Assembly (NCBI GenBank): GCA_025936045.1 | Contig: JAICUB010000003.1 | Span: forward strand, 167,159 to 231,158 | Direction of reading: 5' to 3' | Length of the DNA stretch: 64,000 nucleotides | Source of the DNA: Polyangiaceae bacterium | GTDB lineage: Bacteria; Myxococcota_A; Polyangia; Polyangiales; Polyangiaceae | Shown here: positions 16,737 to 27,461 of the stretch, in pieces | Position numbering within the stretch: the first letter of the stretch is position 1 | How the letters are laid out: each line of letters starts with the position of its first letter | Made by a program: the position numbers and the translations under genes | Notes under the pieces: generated by a model | Database searches by the model: none | Told to the model about the DNA's origin: nothing | Seen by the model: the letters and a program-made list of their open reading frames with translations, nothing else

Positions 16737-17108
16737 GTGTCACCGAAAGCCGCATTCTATGGACGTTCAATCGTCGTCGCAGCGGTGCTCGCTACGATGT
16801 CGGGTTGCTACGCGGAGGCAACCACCGGCGCAGACGTGGAATATGAGACCGCTGCACCGGCCGTGGACGTCGAGGTTTACCCGCACGAGTACTACGAGGG
16901 ACACGTCGTCTATCTCGTCAACGACCGCTGGTATTATCGCGACGGGCCGCGCTGGGTCTATTACCGGCACGAACCGCGCGTCCTCTACCAGCGTCGCGCT
17001 GTCGTGAGGCGTGCCCCGGTCGTGCGCGAACGCACCGAGGTGCGACGCGCGCCCCCGGCTTATCGGAGGGCCGCGCCGCCACGCCGGCACGTCGAGCGCC
17101 GCGAGTGA
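16737..17108 (+). CDS. small Tyr/Arg-rich lipoprotein
   Basis: 123 residues from the GTG at 16737 (an alternative GTG at 16677 adds 20 residues before the signal). The lipoprotein signal ends in MSGC. The mature part has an aromatic core, VVYLVNDRWYYRDGPRWVYY, followed by an Arg/Pro/Ala-rich tail. This pattern, shared with the larger protein at 39069-39998, resembles the YXWGXW/BcpO-type surface lipoproteins of unknown function. It is 30 bp upstream of the next lipoprotein gene. Confidence 0.65.
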   Translation: MSPKAAFYGRSIVVAAVLATMSGCYAEATTGADVEYETAAPAVDVEVYPHEYYEGHVVYLVNDRWYYRDGPRWVYYRHEPRVLYQRRAVVRRAPVVRERTEVRRAPPAYRRAAPPRRHVERRE

Positions 17109-17137
17109 CCACGACGGAAAAGGGCAGAGGAACCAGC

Positions 17138-17542
17138 ATGAAATCATGGATACTCCTGGGCGCGCTCGCGGCGCTGGCACTCCCCGGCTGCGTCGCGGAC
17201 GACGGCCCGCCCGACGTCGCGGTCGTCGGAGACGGCGTGCTCGACGTCGATTGGACGATCGGCGACGCGAAGGACTCGCGTGATTGCTCGGACGAAGGCG
17301 CAGACAGCATCGACGTGGTCGTGACGACTGCGGCCGGCGACGTCGTGGGCGACTTCAACGCCTACTGCGAGGAGTTCGTGATCAGCATCGAGCTCGCGCC
17401 GGGCACGTACTACGGCGACGCCACCATGCTCGACGCGAGCGGCCGCGCGCGCACGACTCCCGTCGACCTCGGTCGTTTCGTCATTTACGGCGACGACGAG
17501 CTCGACGTGCCCATCGATTTCCCGCTCGATTCGTTCTACTGA
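17138..17542 (+). CDS. small acidic secreted lipoprotein
   Basis: 134 residues; the ATG at 17138 has a GAGG site 7 bp upstream and gives the signal MKSWILLGALAALALPGC. The mature protein is acidic and beta-rich (LDVDWTIGDAKDSRDC, SIDVVVTTAAGDVVGDF, YCEEFVISIELAPGTYYGDA), suggesting one immunoglobulin-like domain with a likely disulfide between the two cysteines. No family is recognised. Similar short lipoproteins are numerous in large myxobacterial genomes. Confidence 0.65.
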   Translation: MKSWILLGALAALALPGCVADDGPPDVAVVGDGVLDVDWTIGDAKDSRDCSDEGADSIDVVVTTAAGDVVGDFNAYCEEFVISIELAPGTYYGDATMLDASGRARTTPVDLGRFVIYGDDELDVPIDFPLDSFY

Positions 17543-17576
17543 GCTCGCGTCACGGGGCTTCGTACCGCGCAGGGCG

Positions 17577-20084
17577 TCAGAGCGACTTCTTCAGCAAGGA
17601 GCGGAGCGACTGCCGGAGCGTCGCCATGCGCTCGAACGGATCCGGCTCCTTTAGCCGAGCGCTCACGTTTCGCAGCGTAAGACGGGCCGGTTCGAGCTCC
17701 GCCTCGACCTCCTCCCACGTGATGGGGAGCGCGAGCGGCGCGTCTTGACGCGCCCGCGTCGAATACGGAGCGACGAAGGTGGCGCCCCGCGTGTTCCTCA
17801 AATAATCGACGAAGATCTTACCCCGGCGCTTGGCTTTCGAGGCGGTCGCCACGTAACGGTCGGGCGCTCGCCGGACGAGCGCTTCCGCGATCCGGCGCGA
17901 GAAGTCGCTCACCTGCTGCCACGGAAGCTCAGGCTCGACGGGCAGACAGACGTGAAGACCCTTGCCGCCGGTCGTCTTCACGAACGTCTCGAGATCCGCC
18001 GAAGCGAAGAGGGCGCGGAGCTCGCGCGCGCAGTCGCAGACGCGGCCGAACTCGACGCTCGGATCCGGATCCAGATCGAAGACGACGAGATCGGGGTGCT
18101 CCGGGTCGGCCGCGTGTGAGCCCCAGGTATGGATCTCGAGCGCACCGAGCTGAACGAGGCCGAAAAGCCCGCGCGCGTCGTCGATGACGCTATAGGGCTC
18201 GGTCCCGCTTTTCTCGGCGAGCGGCACGGAGCGAACGCCGTCCGGCGTGCCTTTGCCCGGGTGTTTTTGGAAAAAGCAGGGCTTGCCGTAACCGTTCGGA
18301 CAGCGCACCAGCGTGAGCGGCCGCCCGGCGACGTGCGGCAGCATGCGCTCCGCGACGAGCGCGTAATAGTCGAGGAGCTCGCGCTTGGTGATGCCTTGCT
18401 CGGGGTAGAGCACCTTGTCCGCATGGCTGAGCGGGTAATCGGGCGTGATCTGCGACCGCGCCGCGGATTTGGAGGCCGCTTGACGCGCGCGCCCCGGTTT
18501 ACGCGCACGCGCCGGGGCGGGCGTCTCCTCTTCGTGTTCAGCGCGGACTTCCTCGGGACGCTTGTCTTCGCGTAACCCCTGAAACGTCGGGTGACGCAAA
18601 AGGCCGTCTTCCGTGAAGCCGGTGAACGCGACCTCGGCGACGAGCTTCGGTTCCACCCAATGGACGCCACGGGCGTGCGCACCGCGAGGGGCGTTCTCGA
18701 GCTCGAGCTCACGCTTCGCGCCGAGCGGCTCGAGCGCGCTCCTGAGCTCGCGGAGCGACGCCTCGGTAAAACCGGTACCGACGCGCCCGGCGTACACGAA
18801 ACCGCGTTCGCCGCGAACCGCGAGCAAGAGCGCACCGAAATGCGAGCGCGAGCCGCTCGGATCCGTGAAGCCGACGATCACGAATTCCTGCCGTTTCAGA
18901 CATTTCACCTTGAGCCAATCCCGGCCGCGGCCCGCGCGGTACGGCGCGTCGGCGCGCTTCGAGACGATACCTTCGACGCCGAGGTCGCACGCCGTCCGAA
19001 AGAACGCTCCGCCCTGACCCACGACGTGGTCACTCGTTCGGAGTACGCTCCGCGCGCTCGCGGGCACGCTCTTCCAGAGCTCGGCGAGCGCGCGCTTGCG
19101 TTCGACGAGCGGAAGCGAACGCTGATCCGCTCCGTCCAGGAACAAGAGATCGAAAGCGTAATAGACGAGCTCCGCGCTCGACCCGTCGCTGAGCGAATTC
19201 TGCAAGCGCTGGAAATTCGAAACACCGTGCTCGTCGAGCACGACGAGCTCACCGTCGAGCACGGCGTCGCGCTTCAGGCGAGCGAGCGCGCGCGCGAGCG
19301 CCGGCATGCGCTCCGTCCAGTCGTTGCCGTTGCGGGTGAGCAGGCGCACCGACCCATGCTCGAGCACGGCGACGAGGCGATACCCGTCGAACTTGAGCTC
19401 GTGCACCCACTCGTCGCCTTCCGGTGCCTCGCTCACGAGCGTCGCAAGCTCGGGCTCGAGCGTCGCCGGCTCGATTTCTGCCGCTTTGGAGCGCGGCCGC
19501 TTGGGTTCGCGCGTTTGCGACCGCGCGGGGGCGTCTTCCTCTGGCGTGCCGGCGCCTTCACGCGCGAAGTCGTCCTTTGCCTTCATCAAAAGCCAATTCT
19601 TCTTCGCGTCCGCGTCGCGCTTCGAGCCCATGCCGTTCGTCCGCACGAGGTGGAACGCTCCGTGCAGCTTTTGCCCGAAGAGCTCGAAGCTCAATCTGCC
19701 GCGCTCGTAGTCCTTCCTCGGGTCCCCCTCCGGCTTGTAGGTACCGTGATCCCAGATCAGCACGCTGCCCGCGCCGTACTCACCCTTCGCAATCGTGCCT
19801 TCGAACTTCGCGTACTCGAGGGGATGCGGCTCGGTCTCGACGGCGAGCCGCTTGTCGTGCGGGTCCATGCTCGGTCCCTTCGGCACCGCCCAGCTCAAGA
19901 GCACGCCGTCGAGCTCGAGCCTGAAGTCGTAGTGTAAGCGCCGCGCGTCGTGGCGCTGCACGACGAACGTGAGCTCGGGCGCCGTCTTTCTCTTCGGCGG
20001 ACGCGTGTTGCGGAGCTCGCCGCGCGGTTCGCGCGTGCGCGAAAAGTCGCGCATTTTTCGATATTTCGTGAGGGCGGCCGGCAT
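17577..20084 (-). CDS. ligD: DNA ligase D (phosphoesterase-ligase-polymerase)
   Basis: 835 residues with three enzymatic parts for non-homologous end joining. First the 3'-phosphoesterase (about 35-170: FVVQRHDARRLHYDFRLELD, GPSMDPHDKRLAV, HPLEYAKFEG). Then the ATP-dependent ligase (about 215-520) with the nucleotidyl lysine in ELKFDGYR and later VEGIVSKRADAPY and WLKVK. Then the primase-polymerase (about 555-835: SHADKVLYPEQGITKRELLD, DLDPDPSVEFG with the metal-binding aspartates, TTGGKGLHV). Domain order matches the Pseudomonas enzyme rather than the mycobacterial one. The ku gene lies immediately upstream on the same strand, 19 bp away. Confidence 0.95.
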   Translation of the reverse strand: MPAALTKYRKMRDFSRTREPRGELRNTRPPKRKTAPELTFVVQRHDARRLHYDFRLELDGVLLSWAVPKGPSMDPHDKRLAVETEPHPLEYAKFEGTIAKGEYGAGSVLIWDHGTYKPEGDPRKDYERGRLSFELFGQKLHGAFHLVRTNGMGSKRDADAKKNWLLMKAKDDFAREGAGTPEEDAPARSQTREPKRPRSKAAEIEPATLEPELATLVSEAPEGDEWVHELKFDGYRLVAVLEHGSVRLLTRNGNDWTERMPALARALARLKRDAVLDGELVVLDEHGVSNFQRLQNSLSDGSSAELVYYAFDLLFLDGADQRSLPLVERKRALAELWKSVPASARSVLRTSDHVVGQGGAFFRTACDLGVEGIVSKRADAPYRAGRGRDWLKVKCLKRQEFVIVGFTDPSGSRSHFGALLLAVRGERGFVYAGRVGTGFTEASLRELRSALEPLGAKRELELENAPRGAHARGVHWVEPKLVAEVAFTGFTEDGLLRHPTFQGLREDKRPEEVRAEHEEETPAPARARKPGRARQAASKSAARSQITPDYPLSHADKVLYPEQGITKRELLDYYALVAERMLPHVAGRPLTLVRCPNGYGKPCFFQKHPGKGTPDGVRSVPLAEKSGTEPYSVIDDARGLFGLVQLGALEIHTWGSHAADPEHPDLVVFDLDPDPSVEFGRVCDCARELRALFASADLETFVKTTGGKGLHVCLPVEPELPWQQVSDFSRRIAEALVRRAPDRYVATASKAKRRGKIFVDYLRNTRGATFVAPYSTRARQDAPLALPITWEEVEAELEPARLTLRNVSARLKEPDPFERMATLRQSLRSLLKKSL

Positions 20085-20103
20085 GCCCGACTCCTTGACC
20101 CAA

Positions 20104-21039
20104 TCAGGCCGATTTCTTGTGTGCGTGTGAATGTGCGTGGCCGTGGCCGTTCGAGCGGCCGCGACGTGGAGTCCCGGTCCGCTTGCGCTTCGACGCAGGC
20201 GCTTCCGCCTTCGCGCTCGGGGGCTTGTGCGGCGCCGGCTTGCGGCCGCCGGCCAGACTGCTCGCGAGCAGACTCGCGAGGTCGATGACGTTGCTCTTCG
20301 GTTTCGCAGGAGCAGCCGCCGCCGCCTCCGGTATCTGGTTCACTTCTCCGGCTTTTACCTTGCGTGCGATGAGCTTCATGAGGTCGCGCCGGTATTCGTC
20401 GACGTATTTCTCCGGTTCGAATTTCGCGACCATGCCCTCGACGAGCCGCTCCGCCATCGCGACCTCCTTGGACGTCACGCCGAGCTTGGCGAGGTTCGTC
20501 TCCGGCAGGTCGAGGTCGCGCTCGTCCCTGAGCTCGTCGGCGAAGCGGAGCAACACCAAGATGAGCGCCTTGTCACGCGCCACCACGGCGGCGAGGTGCT
20601 GCCGCGTGCGGATCACGACTTTACCGATGCCGGCCTTGCCGGTACGGCGCAGCGTCTCGCGGAGGAGCGCGTAGGCCTTTTTTCCGGATTTTTGCGGTGC
20701 GAGGTAATACGGGCGATCGATCAGCCGCGGATCGATGGCGGCAAAGTCGACGAAGTCCAGGATATCGATGGCGCGCGATGCTTCGACGTTGGCCGCCTGA
20801 AAGTCGGCGTCGCTGAGCACGACGTACTCGCCCTTCTCGTGCTCGCAGCCTTTGACGATCTGCTGCCAGGGCACTTCCTTGCCCGTAGTCTTGTTGATGC
20901 GCTGGTAGCCGACCGGCGAAAAATCCCGCTTGTCGAGCAGCGTCATGTCGAGCTCGTCCTTCTCTTCGCCCGCGAAGAGCGAAACGGGGATTTGAACGAG
21001 GCCGAAACCTACGGTGCCAGTCCAGATTGCTCGCGCCAT
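20104..21039 (-). CDS. ku: Ku DNA end-binding protein
   Basis: 311 residues: starts MARAIWTGTVGFGLVQIPVSLF, then DKRDFSPVGYQRINKTTGKEVPW, the central bridge region, and a basic C-terminal tail (about 250-311) rich in Lys/Arg/Pro and His-Gly repeats, as in bacterial Ku proteins whose extension contacts DNA and LigD. Ku homodimers thread onto broken ends and recruit LigD, which is encoded directly downstream, so the pair makes a complete two-component end-joining system. Confidence 0.95.
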   Translation of the reverse strand: MARAIWTGTVGFGLVQIPVSLFAGEEKDELDMTLLDKRDFSPVGYQRINKTTGKEVPWQQIVKGCEHEKGEYVVLSDADFQAANVEASRAIDILDFVDFAAIDPRLIDRPYYLAPQKSGKKAYALLRETLRRTGKAGIGKVVIRTRQHLAAVVARDKALILVLLRFADELRDERDLDLPETNLAKLGVTSKEVAMAERLVEGMVAKFEPEKYVDEYRRDLMKLIARKVKAGEVNQIPEAAAAAPAKPKSNVIDLASLLASSLAGGRKPAPHKPPSAKAEAPASKRKRTGTPRRGRSNGHGHAHSHAHKKSA

Positions 21040-21239
21040 GCCGTCTCCGTCCGTTCATCGAACCCGCTCGGGGAGCCGTCCCCACGGAGCATTCACCGTG
21101 CCAAAAGATCGACTGCAGCTCCTAGGGCTCAGAAGCCGCACGCGCGCCCGGGAGCGCGCCGACCGTCGGCGGGCCCGGGGTTAATCGCCGCAGCGGGCGC
21201 GGATGCCCCACCGGCTGGGCTATCATCCGCGCCCTTTTC

Positions 21240-22775
21240 ATGGCTTCGCGCGCACACGCGGCAATTATCGAAGGCAGCCTGCGCCTTCCGTGGCGGCGAT
21301 TCCTTTTCGGCACGCTCGTGCTCTCACTCGCCTTGCACGTCGTCGTCGCGTACCGCTCGCAGGGCTTTTATCAATGTGACGAGCACTACCAGGTGCTCGA
21401 ATTTCTCGGCACCAAGGTCGCGACGACGCGCATCACGAGCTTGCCTTGGGAGTACGCGGCGCGGATGCGCTCGTGGTTCTTGCCGGCGCTGTTTTTACCG
21501 ACGATCCGCCTCTCCGCGCTCGCCGGCGTGCGCGACCCCTTCGCGCTCGCGTGGGTCATGCGCACGTTCGCGGCGCTCTTGAGCTTCACGGGGCTCGCTG
21601 CCATCTCGCGCTGCCTGCCACTCTGGCTCAAAGACGGGGCCACGCGCCGCGTCACGCTGCTCGCGATCCACTTTTTTTATTGGGTGCCGGTGCTCTCCGC
21701 TCGCACCTCGAGCGAAAATCTGGCGCAGGCCTTCTTCCTGCTCGGGCTCGCTGCGCTGCTCGGAGCGCGGCGTGGTGCGAGTGCCGCGGCCGGCCTGCTT
21801 TTCGGGCTCGCCTTTCTCGCTCGCTATCAGGTCGCATTTTTGATCGCCGGCGCATGCCTCTGGCTCTGGTTCAATACGCGCCCGCGGCTCCCGCTCGCGG
21901 CAGGGCTCGGCGCCGGCTTCGTCGGCGCGCTCGCGCTCGGCGCGGTACTCGACCGCTGGGGCTACGGCGAGTGGGTGCTTCCGTATTGGAACTACCTCCG
22001 CGTGAACGTGCTCGAGCACGTGGCGAACCGCTATGGGACGGCGCCCTTTTGGGGCTACTTCGCGCTTTTTGCGAGCGACCTCGTACCACCGCTCGGGCTG
22101 ATTTGGGTCATCACGCCGCTCGTCGCGCTCGTGCGTCTGCCGCGACACCTCTTGACCTCCACACTGGCTCCCTTCGTGCTCGTCCACATAGCGCTCGCAC
22201 ACAAGGAGACGCGCTTCTTGTTCCCGACGCTCGCGCTCAGCACCGTGCTCCTCGGCGTACTCGTCGAGCGAGAGCTCTCGACGGCGAGCTCCTCCTCCTG
22301 GTTCGCCCGCGCCTGGCCCAGACTGAGGACGCCCGTCGCCGCCGTCGTCCTCGCGGCGAACGTCCTCGGTTTCTGCCTCTTCACGTTCGAGCCGCCGCGC
22401 CCTCAGTGGTCACTGCTCGACGCGCTCGACACCGCGGCCCCGCGCGGCTTCACGCTCTACGCCGCTCACGGCTTTGCGCCGATGTACACCTGCGGCGGCC
22501 TCGAAGCGTCCTTCTACGAAGGCACGCGCGCCTTTCGCCCGTATAGGAGCGGCCAGCCGCTCACCGCTACGGACGCGCGCGGCCTTCCCGCGTTTTACGG
22601 CTGGGCGGACACGCCGGCACGGCTGGCCGACAACCCCTTCGCCCAAAAGTGCACGGCCGTCGCCACCGAGCCCTGGACCGCGCGGCCTGCGGCGCAGGCG
22701 CTCTTGCGTCTGCCGCCGTTGTCTCGCCTCGCTCCGCGGGTGATCGCGCACGTGGCTTATCGCTGCGGCAACTAA
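21240..22775 (+). CDS. GT22-family polyprenyl-phosphate-dependent mannosyltransferase
   Basis: 511 residues with a multi-pass membrane profile (about 9-10 segments). The first loop holds the key acidic motif QCDEHYQVLEF, the counterpart of the HPDExFQ motif of Alg9/PIG-B type (GT22) enzymes, followed by TRITSLPWEYAARMRSWFLP, also typical of the group. HKETRFLFPTLAL matches the conserved HKExRF motif. These enzymes transfer mannose from a lipid-linked donor on the outer leaflet. Acceptor unknown. No neighbouring glycan genes. Confidence 0.85.
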   Translation: MASRAHAAIIEGSLRLPWRRFLFGTLVLSLALHVVVAYRSQGFYQCDEHYQVLEFLGTKVATTRITSLPWEYAARMRSWFLPALFLPTIRLSALAGVRDPFALAWVMRTFAALLSFTGLAAISRCLPLWLKDGATRRVTLLAIHFFYWVPVLSARTSSENLAQAFFLLGLAALLGARRGASAAAGLLFGLAFLARYQVAFLIAGACLWLWFNTRPRLPLAAGLGAGFVGALALGAVLDRWGYGEWVLPYWNYLRVNVLEHVANRYGTAPFWGYFALFASDLVPPLGLIWVITPLVALVRLPRHLLTSTLAPFVLVHIALAHKETRFLFPTLALSTVLLGVLVERELSTASSSSWFARAWPRLRTPVAAVVLAANVLGFCLFTFEPPRPQWSLLDALDTAAPRGFTLYAAHGFAPMYTCGGLEASFYEGTRAFRPYRSGQPLTATDARGLPAFYGWADTPARLADNPFAQKCTAVATEPWTARPAAQALLRLPPLSRLAPRVIAHVAYRCGN

Positions 22776-22945
22776 CCGCGCCGCATCGGACCTGCTGGCA
22801 GCACGCGACGCGCGTCGCCGTGAGGAGCACCCAAACAAGCATTGGCCATGCGACGGCCATCTGGCGAACACGGCCGGCCCCCTCAAAATGGCGCCGACAA
22901 TGGGGTATTCGGTCGCGGCACGCCCGCTGCACTCGTTCACGCCGC

Positions 22946-24526
22946 ATGCCTTCGGCGCTCTCGTCCGTCACCATCGTTCAAGGCCAGCCGCTCGGGCTCG
23001 CCGTCGCGCGGGCCAGCGTCGTCGTCGGGCTCGAAGCGCGGCCGATCTTGGTGGAGGTGTGCTCGTCGCGCGGGCCCTCATTTTTTCAGCTGGTTGGCCT
23101 GGCCGAAGCGGCGGTGCGGGAGGCTCGGGTGCGCGTCGCGAGCGCGCTCGCCGGTCTCGACGTGTTGCTCGACGAATACGCCGTCACCGTGAACCTCGCG
23201 CCGGCGGATCTGCGTAAAGCGGGCGCGACGCTCGATCTCGCCATCGCCGTCGCCCTCTTGGCGGCGCTCGGCAAGCTCGCTCCCGCGGCGCTCGAGGGCA
23301 CGCTGGTCCTCGGTGAGCTCGGGCTCGACGGCAGCTTGCGTCCGGTGCGCGGCCTCTTGCCGCAGCTCGACGGCGCGCGGCAGCGCGGCCTGCTACGCGC
23401 GATCGTACCGCACCAAAACGCGCTCGAAGCCGGCATCGCCCAGGGCCTCGAAGTGCGACTCGCACGGACGTTGCAGGAGGCGCTCGAGCACCTCGCCGGG
23501 CGCCGCACGCTGCCGCTCGCTGCACCGACCCCGTTTTTACCGAGCGCCGCGCACACCCACGGCGATCTGCGGGACGTGCGCGGGCAGACGGGCGCACGGC
23601 GCGCGCTCGAAATCGCGGCCGCGGGCGCGCACAATTTGCTCTTCATCGGCCCGCCCGGCAGCGGCAAGACCCTACTCGCGCGTCTTTTACCGAGCATCCT
23701 CCCGCCGCTCGAGTTCGACGAAGCCGTCGAGTGCACGTCCATCCATAGCGTGGCGGGCTTGCTCGCGCCGGAGCAAGGCATCGTCACGGAGCGGCCGTTT
23801 CGGGCGCCGCACCACTCCGTGAGCGAAGCCGGATTGGTGGGCGGCGGCGACGTACCGCGCCCCGGCGAAGTGAGCCTCGCGCACCACGGCGTGCTTTTCC
23901 TGGACGAGCTCGCTGAATTTCGGCGCGGCGCGCTCGAAGCGCTGCGCCAGCCGCTCGAGGACGGCGTCGTGTGCATTGCGAGGGCGCGAGCGCGCGCGTG
24001 GTTTCCGGCGCGCCCCGTGCTGGTGGGCGCCGTGAATCCATGTCCGTGCGGCTACTTTTCGCACCCGCGCCGCCGTTGCGCCTGCACGGACGAAGCGCGC
24101 AAGCGCTACCGCGCGCGCCTGAGCGGCCCCTTGCTCGATCGCATCGACATTCACGTGCCCGTGCCGCCCGTCGAAGTCTCGGCGCTCACGTCGGCGCGCC
24201 ACGGTGAGTCTTCGTCCGACGTCCGCAGCCGCGTCGCCCGCGCGCGTGACGCGCAACGGCGCCGGGCAGCGACGCTCGGTCTTTCCGCGCGCGTCAACGC
24301 CGTGCTCAGCGCCGCCGAGCTCGACCAAGTCGCTCCGCTCGAGCGCAACTCCCGCCGTCTCGTCGAGCTCGCCGTCGACAAACTGGGCCTCTCCGCGCGT
24401 GCCTTCGTCAAAGTGCTGCGCGTCGCGCGCACCATTGCGGATCTCGAGGGCGAAGAGCGCGTGAAGGAGCCGCACGTCGGTGAGGCGATTCAGGGGCGCT
24501 TGTTGGATCGGGACGGCGGACGTTGA
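22946..24526 (+). CDS. comM: ComM/YifB family Mg-chelatase-like AAA+ protein
   Basis: 526 residues: N-terminal Lon-protease-like S5 fold (QLVGLAEAAVREARVRV, NLAPADLRKAGATLDLAIA), Walker A GPPGSGKT at 235-242, Walker B VLFLDELAEF, and the C-terminal part with NPCPCGY, CTDEARKRYRARLSGPLLDRID and the lid helices. ComM is a hexameric helicase that promotes branch migration during natural transformation. Full length and all motifs intact. The start ATG at 22946 removes an unconserved upstream extension. Not obviously linked to its neighbours. Confidence 0.93.
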   Translation: MPSALSSVTIVQGQPLGLAVARASVVVGLEARPILVEVCSSRGPSFFQLVGLAEAAVREARVRVASALAGLDVLLDEYAVTVNLAPADLRKAGATLDLAIAVALLAALGKLAPAALEGTLVLGELGLDGSLRPVRGLLPQLDGARQRGLLRAIVPHQNALEAGIAQGLEVRLARTLQEALEHLAGRRTLPLAAPTPFLPSAAHTHGDLRDVRGQTGARRALEIAAAGAHNLLFIGPPGSGKTLLARLLPSILPPLEFDEAVECTSIHSVAGLLAPEQGIVTERPFRAPHHSVSEAGLVGGGDVPRPGEVSLAHHGVLFLDELAEFRRGALEALRQPLEDGVVCIARARARAWFPARPVLVGAVNPCPCGYFSHPRRRCACTDEARKRYRARLSGPLLDRIDIHVPVPPVEVSALTSARHGESSSDVRSRVARARDAQRRRAATLGLSARVNAVLSAAELDQVAPLERNSRRLVELAVDKLGLSARAFVKVLRVARTIADLEGEERVKEPHVGEAIQGRLLDRDGGR

Positions 24527-24731
24527 GCGCAGCCGTCCCCTGATGATCGATCCAGAGCCCTGATGATTTGACTACAGCCACCCCCAGGAGACACTGCGAG
24601 CGTCGCAGGCGTGGCAAAGACGGGGAAGAAGTGGCCGAAAACCAGCGGTCGCACGCCGTGCCCCGCCGCGACTCGCCCCTGATTCGGCCGTAGCGGTTCT
24701 CTCTTGGCACGCTCCTTGGATCGTGAAGAGG

Positions 24732-26213
24732 ATGGCCACGGCGAGCGTGTTCGAGAGCTATTTCGGGGGCACATCCCTGGTCCGGCTCCTGCTTCAGCGG
24801 GGGCTCGCAGCCGTGTACTTCGTGGCGTTTCTCAGCGCGCTGAACCAGTTCAAAGCGCTGCTCGGCGAGCGCGGGCTCTTGCCCGTGACGAACTACCTCC
24901 GGCACGTCGGCTTCCGTGAAGCACCGAGCTTGTTCCACTTCCGCTACTCCGATCGACTGCTCACCGGCGTCGTTTGGACGGGGCTCGCGTTGTCGCTCGT
25001 CGCCTTCACGGGCGTCTCGGAGCACGGGCCGTGGTGGCTCTCACTTCTGCTCTGGCTCGTCCTCTACGCGCTCTATCTGTCGATCGTGAACGTGGGCCAG
25101 ACGTTTTACGCCTTCGGCTGGGAGTCCATGCTGCTCGAGGCCGGGTTCTTCGCGGCGTTCCTCGGTCCGGCGGCGCTTCGGCCGTCGCTCGTGCCGGTGC
25201 TCGCGCTCCGCTGGATGTTGTTCCGCGTCGAGCTCGGTGCCGGGCTCATCAAGCTGCGCGGCGACGCGTGCTGGCGGAATCTCACCTGCCTCTACTTTCA
25301 TTACGAAACTCAGCCGCTGCCGAATCCGCTGAGTCGCACGTTTCACCACTTTCCGCGGCCGTTTCAGCGCATGAGCGTCGCTTTCAGCCACGTGGTTCAA
25401 CTCGCCGTGCCGTTCGGATTGTTCGCGCCGCAGCCGGTCGCCTCGGCCGCCGGGGTGCTCATCATCGTGCACCAGCTGCTTCTCATCGTGAGCGGCAACT
25501 ACGCGTGGCTCAACTGGCTCACCGTCGTGCTCGGCTTCTCCGCGTTCAGCGACGCCACGCTCCGGCTCGCGCTGCCCTTCCGAGCAGCGGACGCGGGTGC
25601 GGCGCGTCCGCTCGCGTTCGAGCTCGTGCTCTATGCGCTCGCGGCCTCGACCCTCCTCCTCAGCGTCAAGCCGGCGCTGAACTTGGTCTCCAAAAACCAA
25701 GCCATGAACGAGGCCTACAATCCGTTGCACCTCGTCGGCAGCTACGGCGCGTTCGGCAGCGTCACGCGCGAGCGGTACGAAGTCGTCGTCGAGGGAGGCA
25801 ACGAGCTTGCGCCGAACGACGCCGCGGCGTTTCGCGAGTACGAGTTCAAGGGCAAACCGGGAGATCCGCGGCGCCGCCCGCGACAGTGGGCGCCTTACCA
25901 CCTCCGTCTCGACTGGCTCATGTGGTTCTTGCCGCTCCGCATCCCGCTAAAACGCCCCGGTTTCGTCCCGCACAGGCACGAGCTCTGGTTCATTCGCCTG
26001 GTGGAAAGGCTGCTCCAGGGCGACCAACCGACGCTCGCGCTGCTGCGGAGCAATCCTTTTCCGGAAACGCCGCCGCGCTTCGTCCGCGCGACCCTCTACC
26101 GCTACGAATTCACCACGCGCGAAGAGCGCAAACGAACGGGCGACGTGTGGAAACGCACCCGCGTCGGCGAATACCTGCCCGCGCTGTCGCTCGCCGACCT
26201 ACGTCCGGGCTGA
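24732..26213 (+). CDS. lipase maturation factor (LMF1) family membrane protein
   Basis: About 493 residues, multi-pass membrane protein with the family hallmarks: ALNQFKALLGERGLLPV near the N-terminus, NVGQTFYAFGWESMLLEAGF, IKLRGDACWRNLTCLYFHYE, and the C-terminal PYHLRLDWLMWF with FVRATLYRYEFT. In animals LMF1 helps lipases fold in the ER; bacterial homologues have no proven client. A GTG nine bases upstream (24723) is an alternative start. A near sigma-54 motif ends only 12 bp before this ATG and is discussed separately. Confidence 0.88.
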   Translation: MATASVFESYFGGTSLVRLLLQRGLAAVYFVAFLSALNQFKALLGERGLLPVTNYLRHVGFREAPSLFHFRYSDRLLTGVVWTGLALSLVAFTGVSEHGPWWLSLLLWLVLYALYLSIVNVGQTFYAFGWESMLLEAGFFAAFLGPAALRPSLVPVLALRWMLFRVELGAGLIKLRGDACWRNLTCLYFHYETQPLPNPLSRTFHHFPRPFQRMSVAFSHVVQLAVPFGLFAPQPVASAAGVLIIVHQLLLIVSGNYAWLNWLTVVLGFSAFSDATLRLALPFRAADAGAARPLAFELVLYALAASTLLLSVKPALNLVSKNQAMNEAYNPLHLVGSYGAFGSVTRERYEVVVEGGNELAPNDAAAFREYEFKGKPGDPRRRPRQWAPYHLRLDWLMWFLPLRIPLKRPGFVPHRHELWFIRLVERLLQGDQPTLALLRSNPFPETPPRFVRATLYRYEFTTREERKRTGDVWKRTRVGEYLPALSLADLRPG

Positions 26214-26237
26214 GCTCACGGCGCGACGCCGAGTTTC

Positions 26238-27275
<1,038 letters not shown>

Positions 27276-27334
27276 GAGATTTCGATTTGAAACACTCCCT
27301 GCGTCGGCGCAAGGGTTCGCGCGCCGTTTGTCGC

Positions 27335-27351
27335 TTGGCGCGCCCCTTGCT
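27335..27351 (+). promoter_or_regulatory. sigma-54 promoter for the cbb3 oxidase operon
   Basis: TTGGCGCGCCCCTTGCT matches the sigma-54 consensus YTGGCACG-N4-TTGCW with a single change (A to G), keeping the invariant GG and GC exactly ten bases apart. Predicted transcription start is near 27362, 100 bp before ccoN. A short inverted repeat (TGCG-N4-CGCA, about 27299-27310) just upstream could be an activator site. Confidence 0.7.
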
Positions 27352-27461
27352 GAGGCGTGGATGGCGCTACGCCCGACTTTTTGCGGCGACTCGCGGCATG
27401 ACATCCGTCATGGCGAGCGATCGCTCGGCCACCAGCTGCGGGCAACTACCGCACCTCGACG

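Noticed and set aside
24704-24720. TTGGCACG-N4-TTGGA, a near sigma-54 promoter before the lipase-maturation-factor gene
   Set aside because: The -24 half is perfect, but the essential GC of the -12 element is GG, and the start point would fall on the start codon.
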